From the NCBI GenBank assembly GCA_964529325.1, contig CAZGWH010000023.1, positions 1 through 31,326 on the forward strand: a DNA stretch of 31,326 bases. Reading direction: 5' to 3'. Origin of the DNA: GCA-2689995 sp964529325 (GTDB lineage Bacteria; Fidelibacterota; Marinisomatia; SCGC-AAA003-L08; GCA-2689995). Below the pieces are notes generated by a model, which searched no databases, had not been told where the DNA came from, and saw only the letters and a program-made list of their open reading frames with translations. The position numbers were made by a program, and so were the translations under genes. Numbering within the stretch: the first letter of the stretch is position 1; every line of letters begins with the position of its first letter. Of this stretch, positions 8,805 to 16,442 are shown one piece after another.

Positions 8805-10916
8805 ATGAATAATAAATTAATTTTTTCGTTATTTTTTCTATTTTCACTGCTTATTTCTGCGGAATCTATGGTTGGTGTTATCCATTCAGTGAGTGGAGAT
8901 GTGACAGTTTATTCCAGTACACAAACAAATTCTGTTAAAAAAGCAATAATTGGTAGAGCCATTTATGATGGAGACAGAATTGTAACGAGCGGAAATGGCA
9001 TTTGTCAAATTCTTTACAAGGATGAAAGTATTTTTATCCGAGTAAGTGAAAATTCTAAAATTAAATTTAGCTCGGCAGGTTTCTCAGATATCATTGATTT
9101 GATATCGGGTCAACTTTATTGCCAAAAGGCTCAAAATAACAGAGCAATTAAAGTTTTTACATCTATTGGGCAATATAGTTGTATTAATGGTCGTTTCTGG
9201 TTATCTACTCAATTAAATAAAAATGATGAAGTCCTTATACATTCTGGTGAAGTTCATTTAAATAATCAGTACAGCTTAAGTGATGTGGATCTGAAAACAG
9301 GTGACGCTGGAATTTCATTTACAAATGGCGAAGTTATTGTTGGGGGGTATAATGACCTTGACTTAATAGAATTAAAACCACAAACAAAAACCATAGAAGA
9401 ATTTATTTTACCCATTATTTTAGAAAAAAATATTCCACAAATTTATTCCTTTGATTTAATTCCTCAATATAAAACACGAATTTCAATTTTTAATGATAAT
9501 GTTCAAAGCTTTAGAAATTATCGTTATCAATTTGGAACTCATTCAAATGGTGATTCATATATTCAATTTATTTCTTATTATCATAAATTTGATTTTAAAG
9601 TTGGAGTGGCAATCCCAATTGTTTTTGGAACAGATGGTTTTAGAAAATCGGATTGGAATGATATTTTTGATTTATTTGAGCGTATTAATTATTTAGATTA
9701 TTTTAATACAGAAAAAAAATATGAAATTCATTTAGGAAAAATTGAGAATAAAACATGGGGTGCAGGAGGTTTGCTCTATAAATATACAAATACTCAAAAT
9801 TATCCAAATACTGTAAGAACTGGTTTTGATGGAACAATTTCAATGGGTAATAAATTCCTTAATTTTAATTACTTTATATCAAGTTTAAGAGATTTTAAAA
9901 ATGGTGGTGGACTGATGGGGATTAGATCTGAAATGTATTTAACAGATCACTTTCCATTAACAATTGGATTTGGATTTATAACAGATCTTAATAATTATTC
10001 TGAAATTAATTCAGAACTTCAATTTTCAACAAGGACGATTTCAGGTTCGGAAGTTGATATTAATTATAAATTGTATTCAAGTGTAAATAATTATTTAAAT
10101 CTTTTTTTAGAATATGATGAAATATATTACAATGAAGAAATTATTTTTACTAGCCCTAGTAAGGATATAATAAAAAAACCTGGAGGATCTAATTGGATTT
10201 TTGGATTAGAACATAAAAAAGGTACATTTATTAGTGAAATTTCTTTTTCTTTTTCTTCAAAAACAATGAATAGCGAATACTTTAATTCAGTATATGATTT
10301 GGAAAAAGCAAGATATATTTCAATATCTGAAGATTCTATTATGAATTCTGATTCTCGTTTAAATGATTTAAATAATTTTAGATTAAACCATACAACTAAC
10401 CTTGAAGATCTAACTTTACAAGACTATTTAATTCCAAAAAATATTTATTCAATTTATAGTGATCGACTGAATTTTTATGATACACCGGGAATTAAGTTTT
10501 CGATGCAAAAATATTTTGGAATTTTAGGGCATTTTAATTTCAGCTATGGTTTTAAAATGGAAAAATTAGATGCCCAATATGATAAAATTTATAATAGTTT
10601 GAGCGATGATGATAAAATTAATTTTGAATATTCACCCAAAAAATATCATAGTTTAGAAATTCATACAGGGATTGGAGATAAAGTTATCAGAGGGATTTAT
10701 GGGTTGAACTTTTTCTATAATCAATATAATGCACCAACATTTTTTAGTTTTAGTGATGAATTAACAAGTGCTGAGATGGGATTTAATATTAGTCTTCGTC
10801 CTATTCAGTTTATGCGTTTAATAATTGAAAATAAAATGATACATTTTGATTTTAATAACGATGGTGTTATTGATAAAGCGAATAATTTAAATGTTGAATT
10901 TAAATTTTCAATTTAG
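8805..10916 (+). CDS. FecR-domain protein with predicted outer-membrane barrel
   Basis: 703 residues from the ATG at 8805, which begins a clean signal peptide (MNNKLIFSLFFLFSLLISAES). An ATG at 8772 would add 11 residues but abuts an inverted repeat. Residues about 22-150 match the FecR domain: GVIHSVSGDVTVY, RAIYDGDRIVTSGNGICQILYKDES, RVSENSKIKF, ISGQLYC, VFTSIGQYSCINGRFWLS and VLIHSGEVHL. The remaining 500 or so residues alternate aromatic and polar positions and include HLGKIENKTWGAGGLLYKY, typical of outer-membrane barrels. A region near the C-terminus has a Ca-loop-like DFNNDGVIDKANN. Here the FecR fold is exported rather than being an anti-sigma factor, so it is probably a structural or ligand-binding module. 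Ligand unknown. Confidence 0.65.
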   Translation: MNNKLIFSLFFLFSLLISAESMVGVIHSVSGDVTVYSSTQTNSVKKAIIGRAIYDGDRIVTSGNGICQILYKDESIFIRVSENSKIKFSSAGFSDIIDLISGQLYCQKAQNNRAIKVFTSIGQYSCINGRFWLSTQLNKNDEVLIHSGEVHLNNQYSLSDVDLKTGDAGISFTNGEVIVGGYNDLDLIELKPQTKTIEEFILPIILEKNIPQIYSFDLIPQYKTRISIFNDNVQSFRNYRYQFGTHSNGDSYIQFISYYHKFDFKVGVAIPIVFGTDGFRKSDWNDIFDLFERINYLDYFNTEKKYEIHLGKIENKTWGAGGLLYKYTNTQNYPNTVRTGFDGTISMGNKFLNFNYFISSLRDFKNGGGLMGIRSEMYLTDHFPLTIGFGFITDLNNYSEINSELQFSTRTISGSEVDINYKLYSSVNNYLNLFLEYDEIYYNEEIIFTSPSKDIIKKPGGSNWIFGLEHKKGTFISEISFSFSSKTMNSEYFNSVYDLEKARYISISEDSIMNSDSRLNDLNNFRLNHTTNLEDLTLQDYLIPKNIYSIYSDRLNFYDTPGIKFSMQKYFGILGHFNFSYGFKMEKLDAQYDKIYNSLSDDDKINFEYSPKKYHSLEIHTGIGDKVIRGIYGLNFFYNQYNAPTFFSFSDELTSAEMGFNISLRPIQFMRLIIENKMIHFDFNNDGVIDKANNLNVEFKFSI

Positions 10917-10921
10917 TTAAA

Positions 10922-11062
10922 ATGTCTCAAGCAAAAGAAATATTAAAGTTTGATGTTGGTGGAAAAGGATTTAAATGGGCCGCATATTTATTAATTCTAA
11001 CATCTGTAATTTTAATTATTTTTGGGGTATATTTTTTATCTAATTTAATTAATGAATTTTAA
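10922..11062 (+). CDS. Small single-span membrane protein, unknown function
   Basis: 46 codons from the ATG at 10922: a short basic and polar head (MSQAKEILKFDVGGKGFKWA) followed by one strongly hydrophobic helix (YLLILTSVILIIFGVYFL) and a short tail NLINEF. It starts 5 bases after the preceding stop, and its last 11 bases overlap the start of the next small membrane gene, so the pair is probably translated together. I do not recognise the family. Tight packing and a textbook transmembrane pattern support it being real. Confidence 0.6.
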   Translation: MSQAKEILKFDVGGKGFKWAAYLLILTSVILIIFGVYFLSNLINEF

Positions 11063-11246
11063 AGTTTTTGCTTCAATATTAATAGGTATGTGCCTGATAG
11101 GTATGTCCTTAGGTTATGTACTTGGATTTTATGTGAGAAATATAATTGATTCTAATCATTGGGCTTATTTAGGTGCACCTTTATTGGGTATTGGTTCAGG
11201 GTTAGTGATGGTCGGTGCATTATTTAATAAACATCTCAAAACTTGA
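11052..11246 (+). CDS. Small two-span membrane protein, possibly AtpZ/AtpI-like
   Basis: 64 residues with two predicted membrane helices (about 5-25 and 39-58) linked by a short polar loop (RNIIDSNHWAYL). The Gly-rich pattern G..LG..LG...R..IDS...W...G..LGIGSGL resembles the AtpZ/AtpI family of F-ATPase accessory proteins. However, no ATP synthase genes are in this window, and the call is tentative. The start overlaps the end of the 46-residue gene by 11 bases. After the stop, 64 AT-rich bases precede the SRP RNA and probably contain its promoter. Confidence 0.55.
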   Translation: MNFKVFASILIGMCLIGMSLGYVLGFYVRNIIDSNHWAYLGAPLLGIGSGLVMVGALFNKHLKT

Positions 11247-11310
11247 TTTTATCATCTTATAAATCAATCTTAAATTTAACCTCTGAATTATTTTAAAATA
11301 TTTTAATTTC

Positions 11311-11574
11311 GTGCTAGGCGGGGAGCTAGCGGTTCCTTGTAACCTGAAATCCGCTTCATGCAGGGTCAAATGCCGTAGGAAGGGTTTTGCTGAATTTCAA
11401 TTTAATTATAAGTAGTGATGATTTTGTCAGCTCTACGCAATATATGGTGGTTAAACCCCGTCAGATCCGGAAGGAAGCAGCGGTAGATTATTTATATATG
11501 TGCCGTAGAATCCTGATAGATAGCTGGCTGTTTTTAAATTGTTGTGTCCAGAAGGCTCGACCTACGGTGCACGG
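11311..11574 (+). ncRNA. ffs: Signal recognition particle RNA, bacterial large type
   Basis: About 264 bases. The 5' part (GTGCTAGGCGGGGAGCTAGC, then GGTTCC..GTAACCTG and ATCCGCTTC) is the Alu-domain pattern of large bacterial SRP RNAs such as B. subtilis scRNA. The conserved domain-IV apex GTCAGATCCGGAAGGAAGCAGC is at 11460-11481. The 3' end (GGCTCGACCTACGGTGCACGG) pairs back toward the 5' end. The RNA binds Ffh and guides nascent membrane and secreted proteins to the translocase; the Alu part is linked to elongation arrest. dnaX starts 15 bases after its end, the same scr-dnaX-ebfC-recR order as in Firmicutes. Ends are judged from pairing and could be off by a few bases. Confidence 0.93.
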
Positions 11575-11589
11575 AGATTTGGGAATAAA

Positions 11590-13275
11590 ATGAGTTATCA
11601 AGTATTATCTAGAAAATGGCGTCCTCAAGTATTTGATGATGTTATTGGTCAATTACATATTACTAAAACATTGCAAAATGCAATTCAAAAAGAACGAGTT
11701 GCCCACGGTTTCCTATTTTCAGGATTAAGAGGTGTTGGAAAGACGACGACTGCTCGAATTTTTTCAAAAGCTTTAAATTGCTCAAATCCACAAAATAATA
11801 ATCCATGTAATAAATGTAATATTTGTAAAGATATTACAAATGGGCGAAGTTTAGATGTACTTGAAATTGATGGTGCTTCTAATCGAGGGATTGATGAAAT
11901 AAGAGAACTTAGAGAAGCGGTAAAATACCCACCATCAAATGGGAAATATCGAATTTATATTATTGATGAGGTTCATATGTTGACAACACATGCATTCAAT
12001 GCATTATTAAAAACATTAGAAGAGCCGCCATCACATGTTAAATTTATTTTAGCTACTACGGACCCTCAAAAATTACCCCAAACAATTTTATCAAGAACAT
12101 TAAGATTTGAGTTTAAACGAGTTCAATTACCTATATTAAAAAATTATATTCAACATATTTTAGGTAAAGAAAAAATAAAATATGATGATGCAAGTTTAAT
12201 TCAAATTGCAAAAAAAGGTGATGGTAGTGTAAGGGATTCACTTAGTTTATTAGATCAAGCCATTGCTTATACAAATGGAAACCTGATTTTAAATGAAGTA
12301 CAAAATATATTAGGTGTTATTAGCGAAAGTTTATATTGTGAAGTATTATCTGATATAATTACAAAAAAAACAGAGTTAATTTCTAATGTTCATTCAGCTT
12401 TAAATTCAGGAATATCACTTGGTGATTTCATTATTGGGTTTAATCATTTTTTAAATCAAGCAATGCTTGTATTAAGTGAGGTTGATATTGATATTGAATT
12501 GGGTGATGATACAATTAAGTGGATTCAGTTACAGCCTAATTTACAAGTTTTAGATATATTAAGAATGATAGAATTATCCCAAAATTTTGAATCCAAGCTA
12601 AGGCATATGAAATATCCAATTTTAAATTTGGATTCATTGTTAGTAAAACTTCTTTCAATGGAATCTACAGTAACAATTTCTGAAGTTATTCATGGAAATA
12701 TAAAAAATATTCCTGCTAATCCATTTTATCGAAAAAATATTGAGAATAAGCCCACAGTTAAAATTGAAAATAAGACTAAAGTACAAGAATTAAAAAAAAC
12801 AGATTCTCCTAAATTATCAATTCCAGATGAAAAAGAAGAACCTTCGGGGAAAATATCTGATGAAAAACCCAAATTTGAAAAAAGTATTACCAAAATACAG
12901 AATAGTAAATTAGGTTTAAACTTTTTTGAACGAAATTGGAATGATTTTTTAGATCAAGTAGAGGCTGAACATCCTAAATATTTAACTTATTTAGCAGATG
13001 TAAAATTAAAATCATTTATTGATGGAACTTTAACCATTCAATTAAATTCAGAAGATGAATTTAATGCAAAAGGAATAAAAAATAATCAATTAAATTTAGA
13101 AGAAATATTAGAAACATATTCAGGGGAGAAAGTAAAATTATCACTGAATATAATTAAAGATAATTTAAAACCAACTGTCGAAAAAATAGCTAATGGTATA
13201 GTTAAAAAGTCTAATGGACATCCATTATTTGAAACAATTATGGAAACTTTCGACGGTGAATTAATGAGGAGTTAA
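11590..13275 (+). CDS. dnaX: DNA polymerase III clamp-loader subunit gamma/tau
   Basis: 561 residues. I start at the ATG at 11590 (MSYQVLSRKWRPQVF), the conserved DnaX N-terminus; an in-frame ATG at 11539 lies inside the SRP RNA. Walker A is in GLRGVGKTTTAR, the zinc site is C-N-P-Q-N-N-N-P-C-N-K-C-N-I-C, Walker B is in IIDEVHML, and sensor 1 is in LATTDPQKLPQTILSR. Domain III ends near residue 365. A Lys/Glu/Pro-rich linker (about 375-440) and a tau-like C-terminal domain (about 445-561) follow. As part of the clamp loader it loads the sliding clamp; the tau end would bind polymerase. An A8 run in the linker could yield a gamma-like short form (separate entry). The next gene follows after one base. 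Confidence 0.95.
   Translation: MSYQVLSRKWRPQVFDDVIGQLHITKTLQNAIQKERVAHGFLFSGLRGVGKTTTARIFSKALNCSNPQNNNPCNKCNICKDITNGRSLDVLEIDGASNRGIDEIRELREAVKYPPSNGKYRIYIIDEVHMLTTHAFNALLKTLEEPPSHVKFILATTDPQKLPQTILSRTLRFEFKRVQLPILKNYIQHILGKEKIKYDDASLIQIAKKGDGSVRDSLSLLDQAIAYTNGNLILNEVQNILGVISESLYCEVLSDIITKKTELISNVHSALNSGISLGDFIIGFNHFLNQAMLVLSEVDIDIELGDDTIKWIQLQPNLQVLDILRMIELSQNFESKLRHMKYPILNLDSLLVKLLSMESTVTISEVIHGNIKNIPANPFYRKNIENKPTVKIENKTKVQELKKTDSPKLSIPDEKEEPSGKISDEKPKFEKSITKIQNSKLGLNFFERNWNDFLDQVEAEHPKYLTYLADVKLKSFIDGTLTIQLNSEDEFNAKGIKNNQLNLEEILETYSGEKVKLSLNIIKDNLKPTVEKIANGIVKKSNGHPLFETIMETFDGELMRS
12792..12812 (+). promoter_or_regulatory. A8 slippery run in dnaX with immediate -1 stop (candidate gamma signal)
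   Basis: Eight A (12792-12799) are read as A_AAA_AAA_C in the dnaX frame at codons 402-403. A -1 shift, or one extra A in the transcript, gives Asn-Arg-Phe-Ser and then TAA at 12810-12812, a product of about 407 residues ending just after domain III. That is where gamma ends in E. coli and Thermus. No clear downstream stem or upstream SD-like stimulator is visible. Confidence 0.35.
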
Positions 13276-13276
13276 T

Positions 13277-13603
13277 ATGTTTCCAAAAGGTGGAATGGGA
13301 AAAATGATGAAACAGGCACAAGCTTTACAGGCTAAAATGGCACAAGCTCAGAGTGAACTTGGAGAAATTAGTGTCGAGGCAAATTCTGGTGGTGGAATGG
13401 TTGTTGTTTGTGCAAATGGTAATAAAGAAATTACATCAATTAAAATAAATCCAGATGTATTGGAAGAAGATATAGATTTATTAGAAGATTTAGTTTTAGC
13501 AGCTACAAACCAAGCACTTGTTAAAGCATCAGACGCCGCGGAAGAAAAAATGAACTCTGCTACAGGTGGTATGATGGGACAATTTAAAATGCCAGGAATG
13601 TAA
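13277..13603 (+). CDS. ebfC: YbaB/EbfC nucleoid-associated protein
   Basis: 108 residues, the normal family length. Met/Gly-rich N-terminus (MFPKGGMGKMMKQAQALQAKM), then a long helix (QAQSELGEISVEANSGGGMVVV) and the strand pattern ITSIKINPDVLEEDIDLLEDLVLAATNQAL that defines YbaB/EbfC. The protein forms tweezer-like dimers that bind DNA. It sits between dnaX and recR, its standard place in many phyla, one base after dnaX and overlapping recR by one base (TAATG). AGGAG (13266-13270) supports the start. Confidence 0.93.
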   Translation: MFPKGGMGKMMKQAQALQAKMAQAQSELGEISVEANSGGGMVVVCANGNKEITSIKINPDVLEEDIDLLEDLVLAATNQALVKASDAAEEKMNSATGGMMGQFKMPGM

Positions 13604-14193
13604 TGCTCCCTGAATCTCTACAGCGAGTTATTGAAGGTTTTAAGCAATTCCCTGGTATTGGTCCGAAAACAGCCCGCAGGCTAGCATTTTATGCGTTAAA
13701 TTCGAATGTTACACAAATTCAAGGATTTGCAAATTCATTAATGAACTTAACAGAGAAAATTAAAGAATGTGGTATTTGTTTTAATATTACAGAAAATCAA
13801 TATTGTGATATTTGTAATGATAAATCTAGAGATACAACTGTTTTATGTATTGTAGAATGTCCTTCAGATATTTCATTAATTGAGCAAACAGGATTTAAGG
13901 GGCAATATCATGTGTTGGGTGGGATGTTATCACCATTGGATGGAGTGGGACCTGATGATTTAAATTTTGGAAATTTCATTACCAAAACTGAAAATTTTTC
14001 TGAAATTGTAATCGCAACAAACCCTAGTGTTGAAGGTGAAACCACAGCTTTATATATTGTAAATTTATTAAAAGATTTACCAATTAAAGTTTCGCGATTA
14101 GCAAGAGGATTACCATCAGGTGGGAATTTAGAATATGTAGATGAACTTACTTTATTGCGTTCAATGTCTGAAAGGGTTGAAATTACAACTTAA
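13603..14193 (+). CDS. recR: Recombination mediator RecR
   Basis: 196 residues. The N-terminal helix-hairpin-helix (FKQFPGIGPKTARRLAFYAL) is followed by the four-Cys zinc site (CGICFNITENQYCDIC, from about residue 56), a Toprim core (VLCIVECPSDISLIEQTGF, YHVLGGMLSPLDGVGPDDL) and the conserved end VSRLARGLPSGGNLEYVDELTL. RecR rings act with RecO and RecF to load RecA on SSB-coated DNA. It overlaps ebfC and pgsA by one base each. recA lies five genes downstream in the same direction. In the same window a SpoVG-like protein carries an SSB tail, the peptide RecO is known to bind. Confidence 0.95.
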   Translation: MLPESLQRVIEGFKQFPGIGPKTARRLAFYALNSNVTQIQGFANSLMNLTEKIKECGICFNITENQYCDICNDKSRDTTVLCIVECPSDISLIEQTGFKGQYHVLGGMLSPLDGVGPDDLNFGNFITKTENFSEIVIATNPSVEGETTALYIVNLLKDLPIKVSRLARGLPSGGNLEYVDELTLLRSMSERVEITT

Positions 14194-14780
14194 TGCAAAA
14201 ACATATTCCTAATTTACTAAGTTTATCTCGGGTTTTATTGACACCTGTTTTTTTATATTTTTTACTTTTTTCTGATCATGGGCATGCAAAATTAATTTCG
14301 GCAATAATTTTTACAATTGCATCAATTACAGATGCATTTGATGGGAAAATTGCACGAAAATATGGTTATGAAACTCGTATTGGTGTATTCTTAGATCCAT
14401 TAGCAGATAAGTTTTTAGTATTATCTGCATTTTTTTCATTTGTATTTTTAGGTGATGTTGAATTAATTATGGTTATTTTGATTTCATTTAGAGATATTTT
14501 TGTTACTATATTAAGAATGATAATGGAAGCAAAAGGAGTTACAATGATAACAAGTAAAGCGGGAAAATTAAAAACGCTTCTTCAAATTGGAACCATTAAT
14601 GTAATTTTTCTTTATATTTTACTAAAATTTTATAAGTATTCAAATTATTTAGAAATCTTCGATAAATACCAAATTATTTATTTATTAATGTTAATTACAA
14701 CAATGGTGACGGTATATACAGGGCTTCATTATTTTTATTATAATCATAAGAAATTAAAAACAATATTATTTAACAAATGA
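14193..14780 (+). CDS. pgsA: CDP-diacylglycerol-glycerol-3-phosphate 3-phosphatidyltransferase
   Basis: 195 residues with about five membrane helices. The CDP-alcohol phosphotransferase motif D-x2-DG-x2-AR-x8-G-x3-D-x3-D is complete at about 47-70 (DAFDGKIARKYGYETRIGVFLDPLADK). The N-terminus MQKHIPNLLSLSRVLLTPVF is typical of PgsA. It makes phosphatidylglycerol phosphate in the inner membrane; the next gene (pgpA) encodes the phosphatase for the following step. Start and recR stop share one base, and the pgpA ATG overlaps its last four bases (ATGA), so the two lipid genes are translationally linked. Confidence 0.93.
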   Translation: MQKHIPNLLSLSRVLLTPVFLYFLLFSDHGHAKLISAIIFTIASITDAFDGKIARKYGYETRIGVFLDPLADKFLVLSAFFSFVFLGDVELIMVILISFRDIFVTILRMIMEAKGVTMITSKAGKLKTLLQIGTINVIFLYILLKFYKYSNYLEIFDKYQIIYLLMLITTMVTVYTGLHYFYYNHKKLKTILFNK

Positions 14781-15222
14781 CACTGATACACAAACTAATC
14801 AGCACTTTTTTTTTATCGGAAAATTACCATATGCTCCAGGAACATGGGGTAGTTTAGGTGCAATTTTCGTCTGGTGGTACATTCCGCAAGATTTAATAAT
14901 TCAATCCATTTTTATTTTACTATCAATTTTAATTGGAACATGGAGTTCACAGATTTATGCGAACCATTTAAATTTAAAAGACCCCTCTGAGATTGTAATT
15001 GATGAAGTTTCAGGAATGTGGATTACATTATTTTTGGTTCCTCATCAATTAAGTTTATTTATAATTGGGTTCATCTTATTTAGATTTTTTGATATAAAAA
15101 AACCATGGCTAATTAATAAGGTTCAATATTATTCTGGTGGAATTGGTATTATGGCAGATGATATTCTTGCTGGAATTTTTTCTCGTATAATTATTTTTAT
15201 TGGAGTGATTTTATTTCTTTAA
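14777..15222 (+). CDS. pgpA: Phosphatidylglycerophosphatase A, one-base frameshift at a T9 run
   Basis: PgpA-like protein split between two frames. From the ATG at 14777, MTLIHKLISTFF is a normal PgpA N-terminus. At the T9 run (14806-14814) that frame fails and stops at 14855-14857. The rest continues in the -1 frame from 14815: IGKLPYAPGTWGSLG, then DPSEIVIDEVSGMW (acidic metal-binding motif), FRFFDIKKPWLINK and GIMADDILAGI, to the TAA at 15220-15222. Joined, it is 148 residues, a normal length. The downstream frame has no ATG/GTG/TTG before 15016, mid-gene. The junction is U_UUU_UUA, a classical -1 heptamer. Explanations are programmed -1 frameshifting, transcript slippage (T10), a true mutation, or a sequencing error. 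The enzyme dephosphorylates PgsA's product. Confidence 0.8.
14806..14815 (+). promoter_or_regulatory. U_UUU_UUA slippery heptamer at the pgpA frame junction
   Basis: Nine T then A. In the frame set by the ATG at 14777 the codons are ACT TTT TTT TTA, so 14809-14815 reads T_TTT_TTA, a heptamer known to promote -1 frameshifting. The next codon after slipping is ATC at 14815, which is exactly the PgpA frame. Downstream there is only a weak CCAT...ATGG complementarity, so no strong stimulatory structure is seen. Confidence 0.45.
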
Positions 15223-16442
15223 GGGCATCAATATTAACAATTGGTAATGAATTAGTTTCTGGTTTTACAGTAAATACAAATTCTTCTTGGCTAGGGAAAG
15301 AATTAGTATCTCGAAAAGTAATTGTTGAAAAAATAGTTTCTGTTAGAGATCAGGATGAAGCTATTAAATTTGAAATACAATCTTTATTAAATAAAAAACT
15401 AGATTATATATTTATTACTGGCGGACTTGGTCCCACTCATGATGACATTACTCGAAATTCTATTAAAACATTTTTTAAATTGGACGAAGATTTCGATCAA
15501 AAATATTATGATTCCTTGAAAGTTAAATTTGCTGAACGCGGAATTGACATGCCGGAAAGTAATCGTAGTCAAGCAATTGTATATAAAAATTGTAAAATGT
15601 TAAAAAATCCAAAAGGTACGGCAAAAGGGATTGAGGTTAATTTTAATAACACTATAATTTTTGTTTTACCAGGTGTACCAATTGAGATGAAAGCTATTTT
15701 TAATGATTCAATAAATTCATTTTTACCTGTTGTATCTAAAAACTCATTGATAACTTTAAGAGCTTTTGGAATTTCGGAGAGTAGTTTAGCTAAAAAAATG
15801 AATAAAATTTTAGATGAATGGAATTCAAAAGTTGAAATTGCATTTTTGCCAAGTCATTTAGGCGTTGATGTAAGAATAAATAATTTAGAAAATCAGAAAA
15901 TTGAATTATCTGAAATTGTTGATTCTATTTATTCTGTTGTTGGTAATTATTTTTTTGGAAGAGGAAGTGAAAAATTAGAACAAATAGTTGTTGACGGATT
16001 GAAGTTAAATGATTTAACTCTTTCAGTCGCGGAATCATGTACTGGTGGTAAATTAGCAAATTTCATTACTTCGATTCCAGATAGTTCTTCTATTTTTATA
16101 GGTGGAATTGTGGCATACTCAAATTCGGTTAAAATGAATTTATTAGATGTTGCTAAAGACACAATTGAGAAAAATGGTGCAGTGAGTGAAGAAGTTGCAG
16201 TCCAAATGGCAAATGGAATCCGAGAAAAAACAAACTCAGATATTGGAATTGGAATTACAGGAATATCTGGCCCAACGGGTGGATCCGTTGATAAACCTCT
16301 TGGACTTGTTTTTATTGCAATTTCAGGAAAGCAAAATAATAAAGTTAAAAAATTCATACTAAAAATGGATAGAAATTTGCATCAGGAAACAACTTCCTAT
16401 ATTGCATTAAATATGATAAGGAGATATTATTTTAGAAAATAA
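15213..16442 (+). CDS. cinA: CinA-family protein / nicotinamide-nucleotide amidase, non-canonical start
   Basis: About 409 residues. The N-terminal CinA/MoCF domain is intact: RASILTIGNELVSGFTVNTNSSWL, then FITGGLGPTHDDITR and FVLPGVPIEMKAIF. The C-terminal PncC-type amidase domain has LSVAESCTGGKLANFIT (Ser nucleophile region), IVAYSNSVKMNLL and GIGITGISGPTGG. It recycles NMN and its homologues are often cotranscribed with recA. In frame, the stop at 15159-15161 is followed by no ATG, GTG or TTG until well inside the conserved fold. The next TTG (15480) would delete the GGLGPTHDD core. I place the start at ATT 15213, seven bases after GGAG (15202-15205); TTA at 15219 is the alternative. It overlaps the pgpA end by ten bases. 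Confidence 0.85.
   Translation: MSLRASILTIGNELVSGFTVNTNSSWLGKELVSRKVIVEKIVSVRDQDEAIKFEIQSLLNKKLDYIFITGGLGPTHDDITRNSIKTFFKLDEDFDQKYYDSLKVKFAERGIDMPESNRSQAIVYKNCKMLKNPKGTAKGIEVNFNNTIIFVLPGVPIEMKAIFNDSINSFLPVVSKNSLITLRAFGISESSLAKKMNKILDEWNSKVEIAFLPSHLGVDVRINNLENQKIELSEIVDSIYSVVGNYFFGRGSEKLEQIVVDGLKLNDLTLSVAESCTGGKLANFITSIPDSSSIFIGGIVAYSNSVKMNLLDVAKDTIEKNGAVSEEVAVQMANGIREKTNSDIGIGITGISGPTGGSVDKPLGLVFIAISGKQNNKVKKFILKMDRNLHQETTSYIALNMIRRYYFRK

Noticed and set aside
11539..11589. An upstream in-frame ATG for dnaX
   Set aside because: It would add 17 residues encoded by the 3' end of the SRP RNA; MSYQVLSRKWRP at 11590 is the conserved DnaX N-terminus.
11387..11593. A 68-codon + strand frame
   Set aside because: It lies almost wholly inside the SRP RNA and ends within the start of dnaX; its peptide matches nothing and is explained by RNA sequence.
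12363..12370. Another A8 run in dnaX as a frameshift site
   Set aside because: It falls inside domain III, so a shift there would truncate the clamp-loader core; kept only as a control showing that A8 runs are common.
15947..16357. A 136-codon minus-strand frame opposite cinA
   Set aside because: It is antisense to the conserved CinA amidase domain and shows no recognisable protein pattern.
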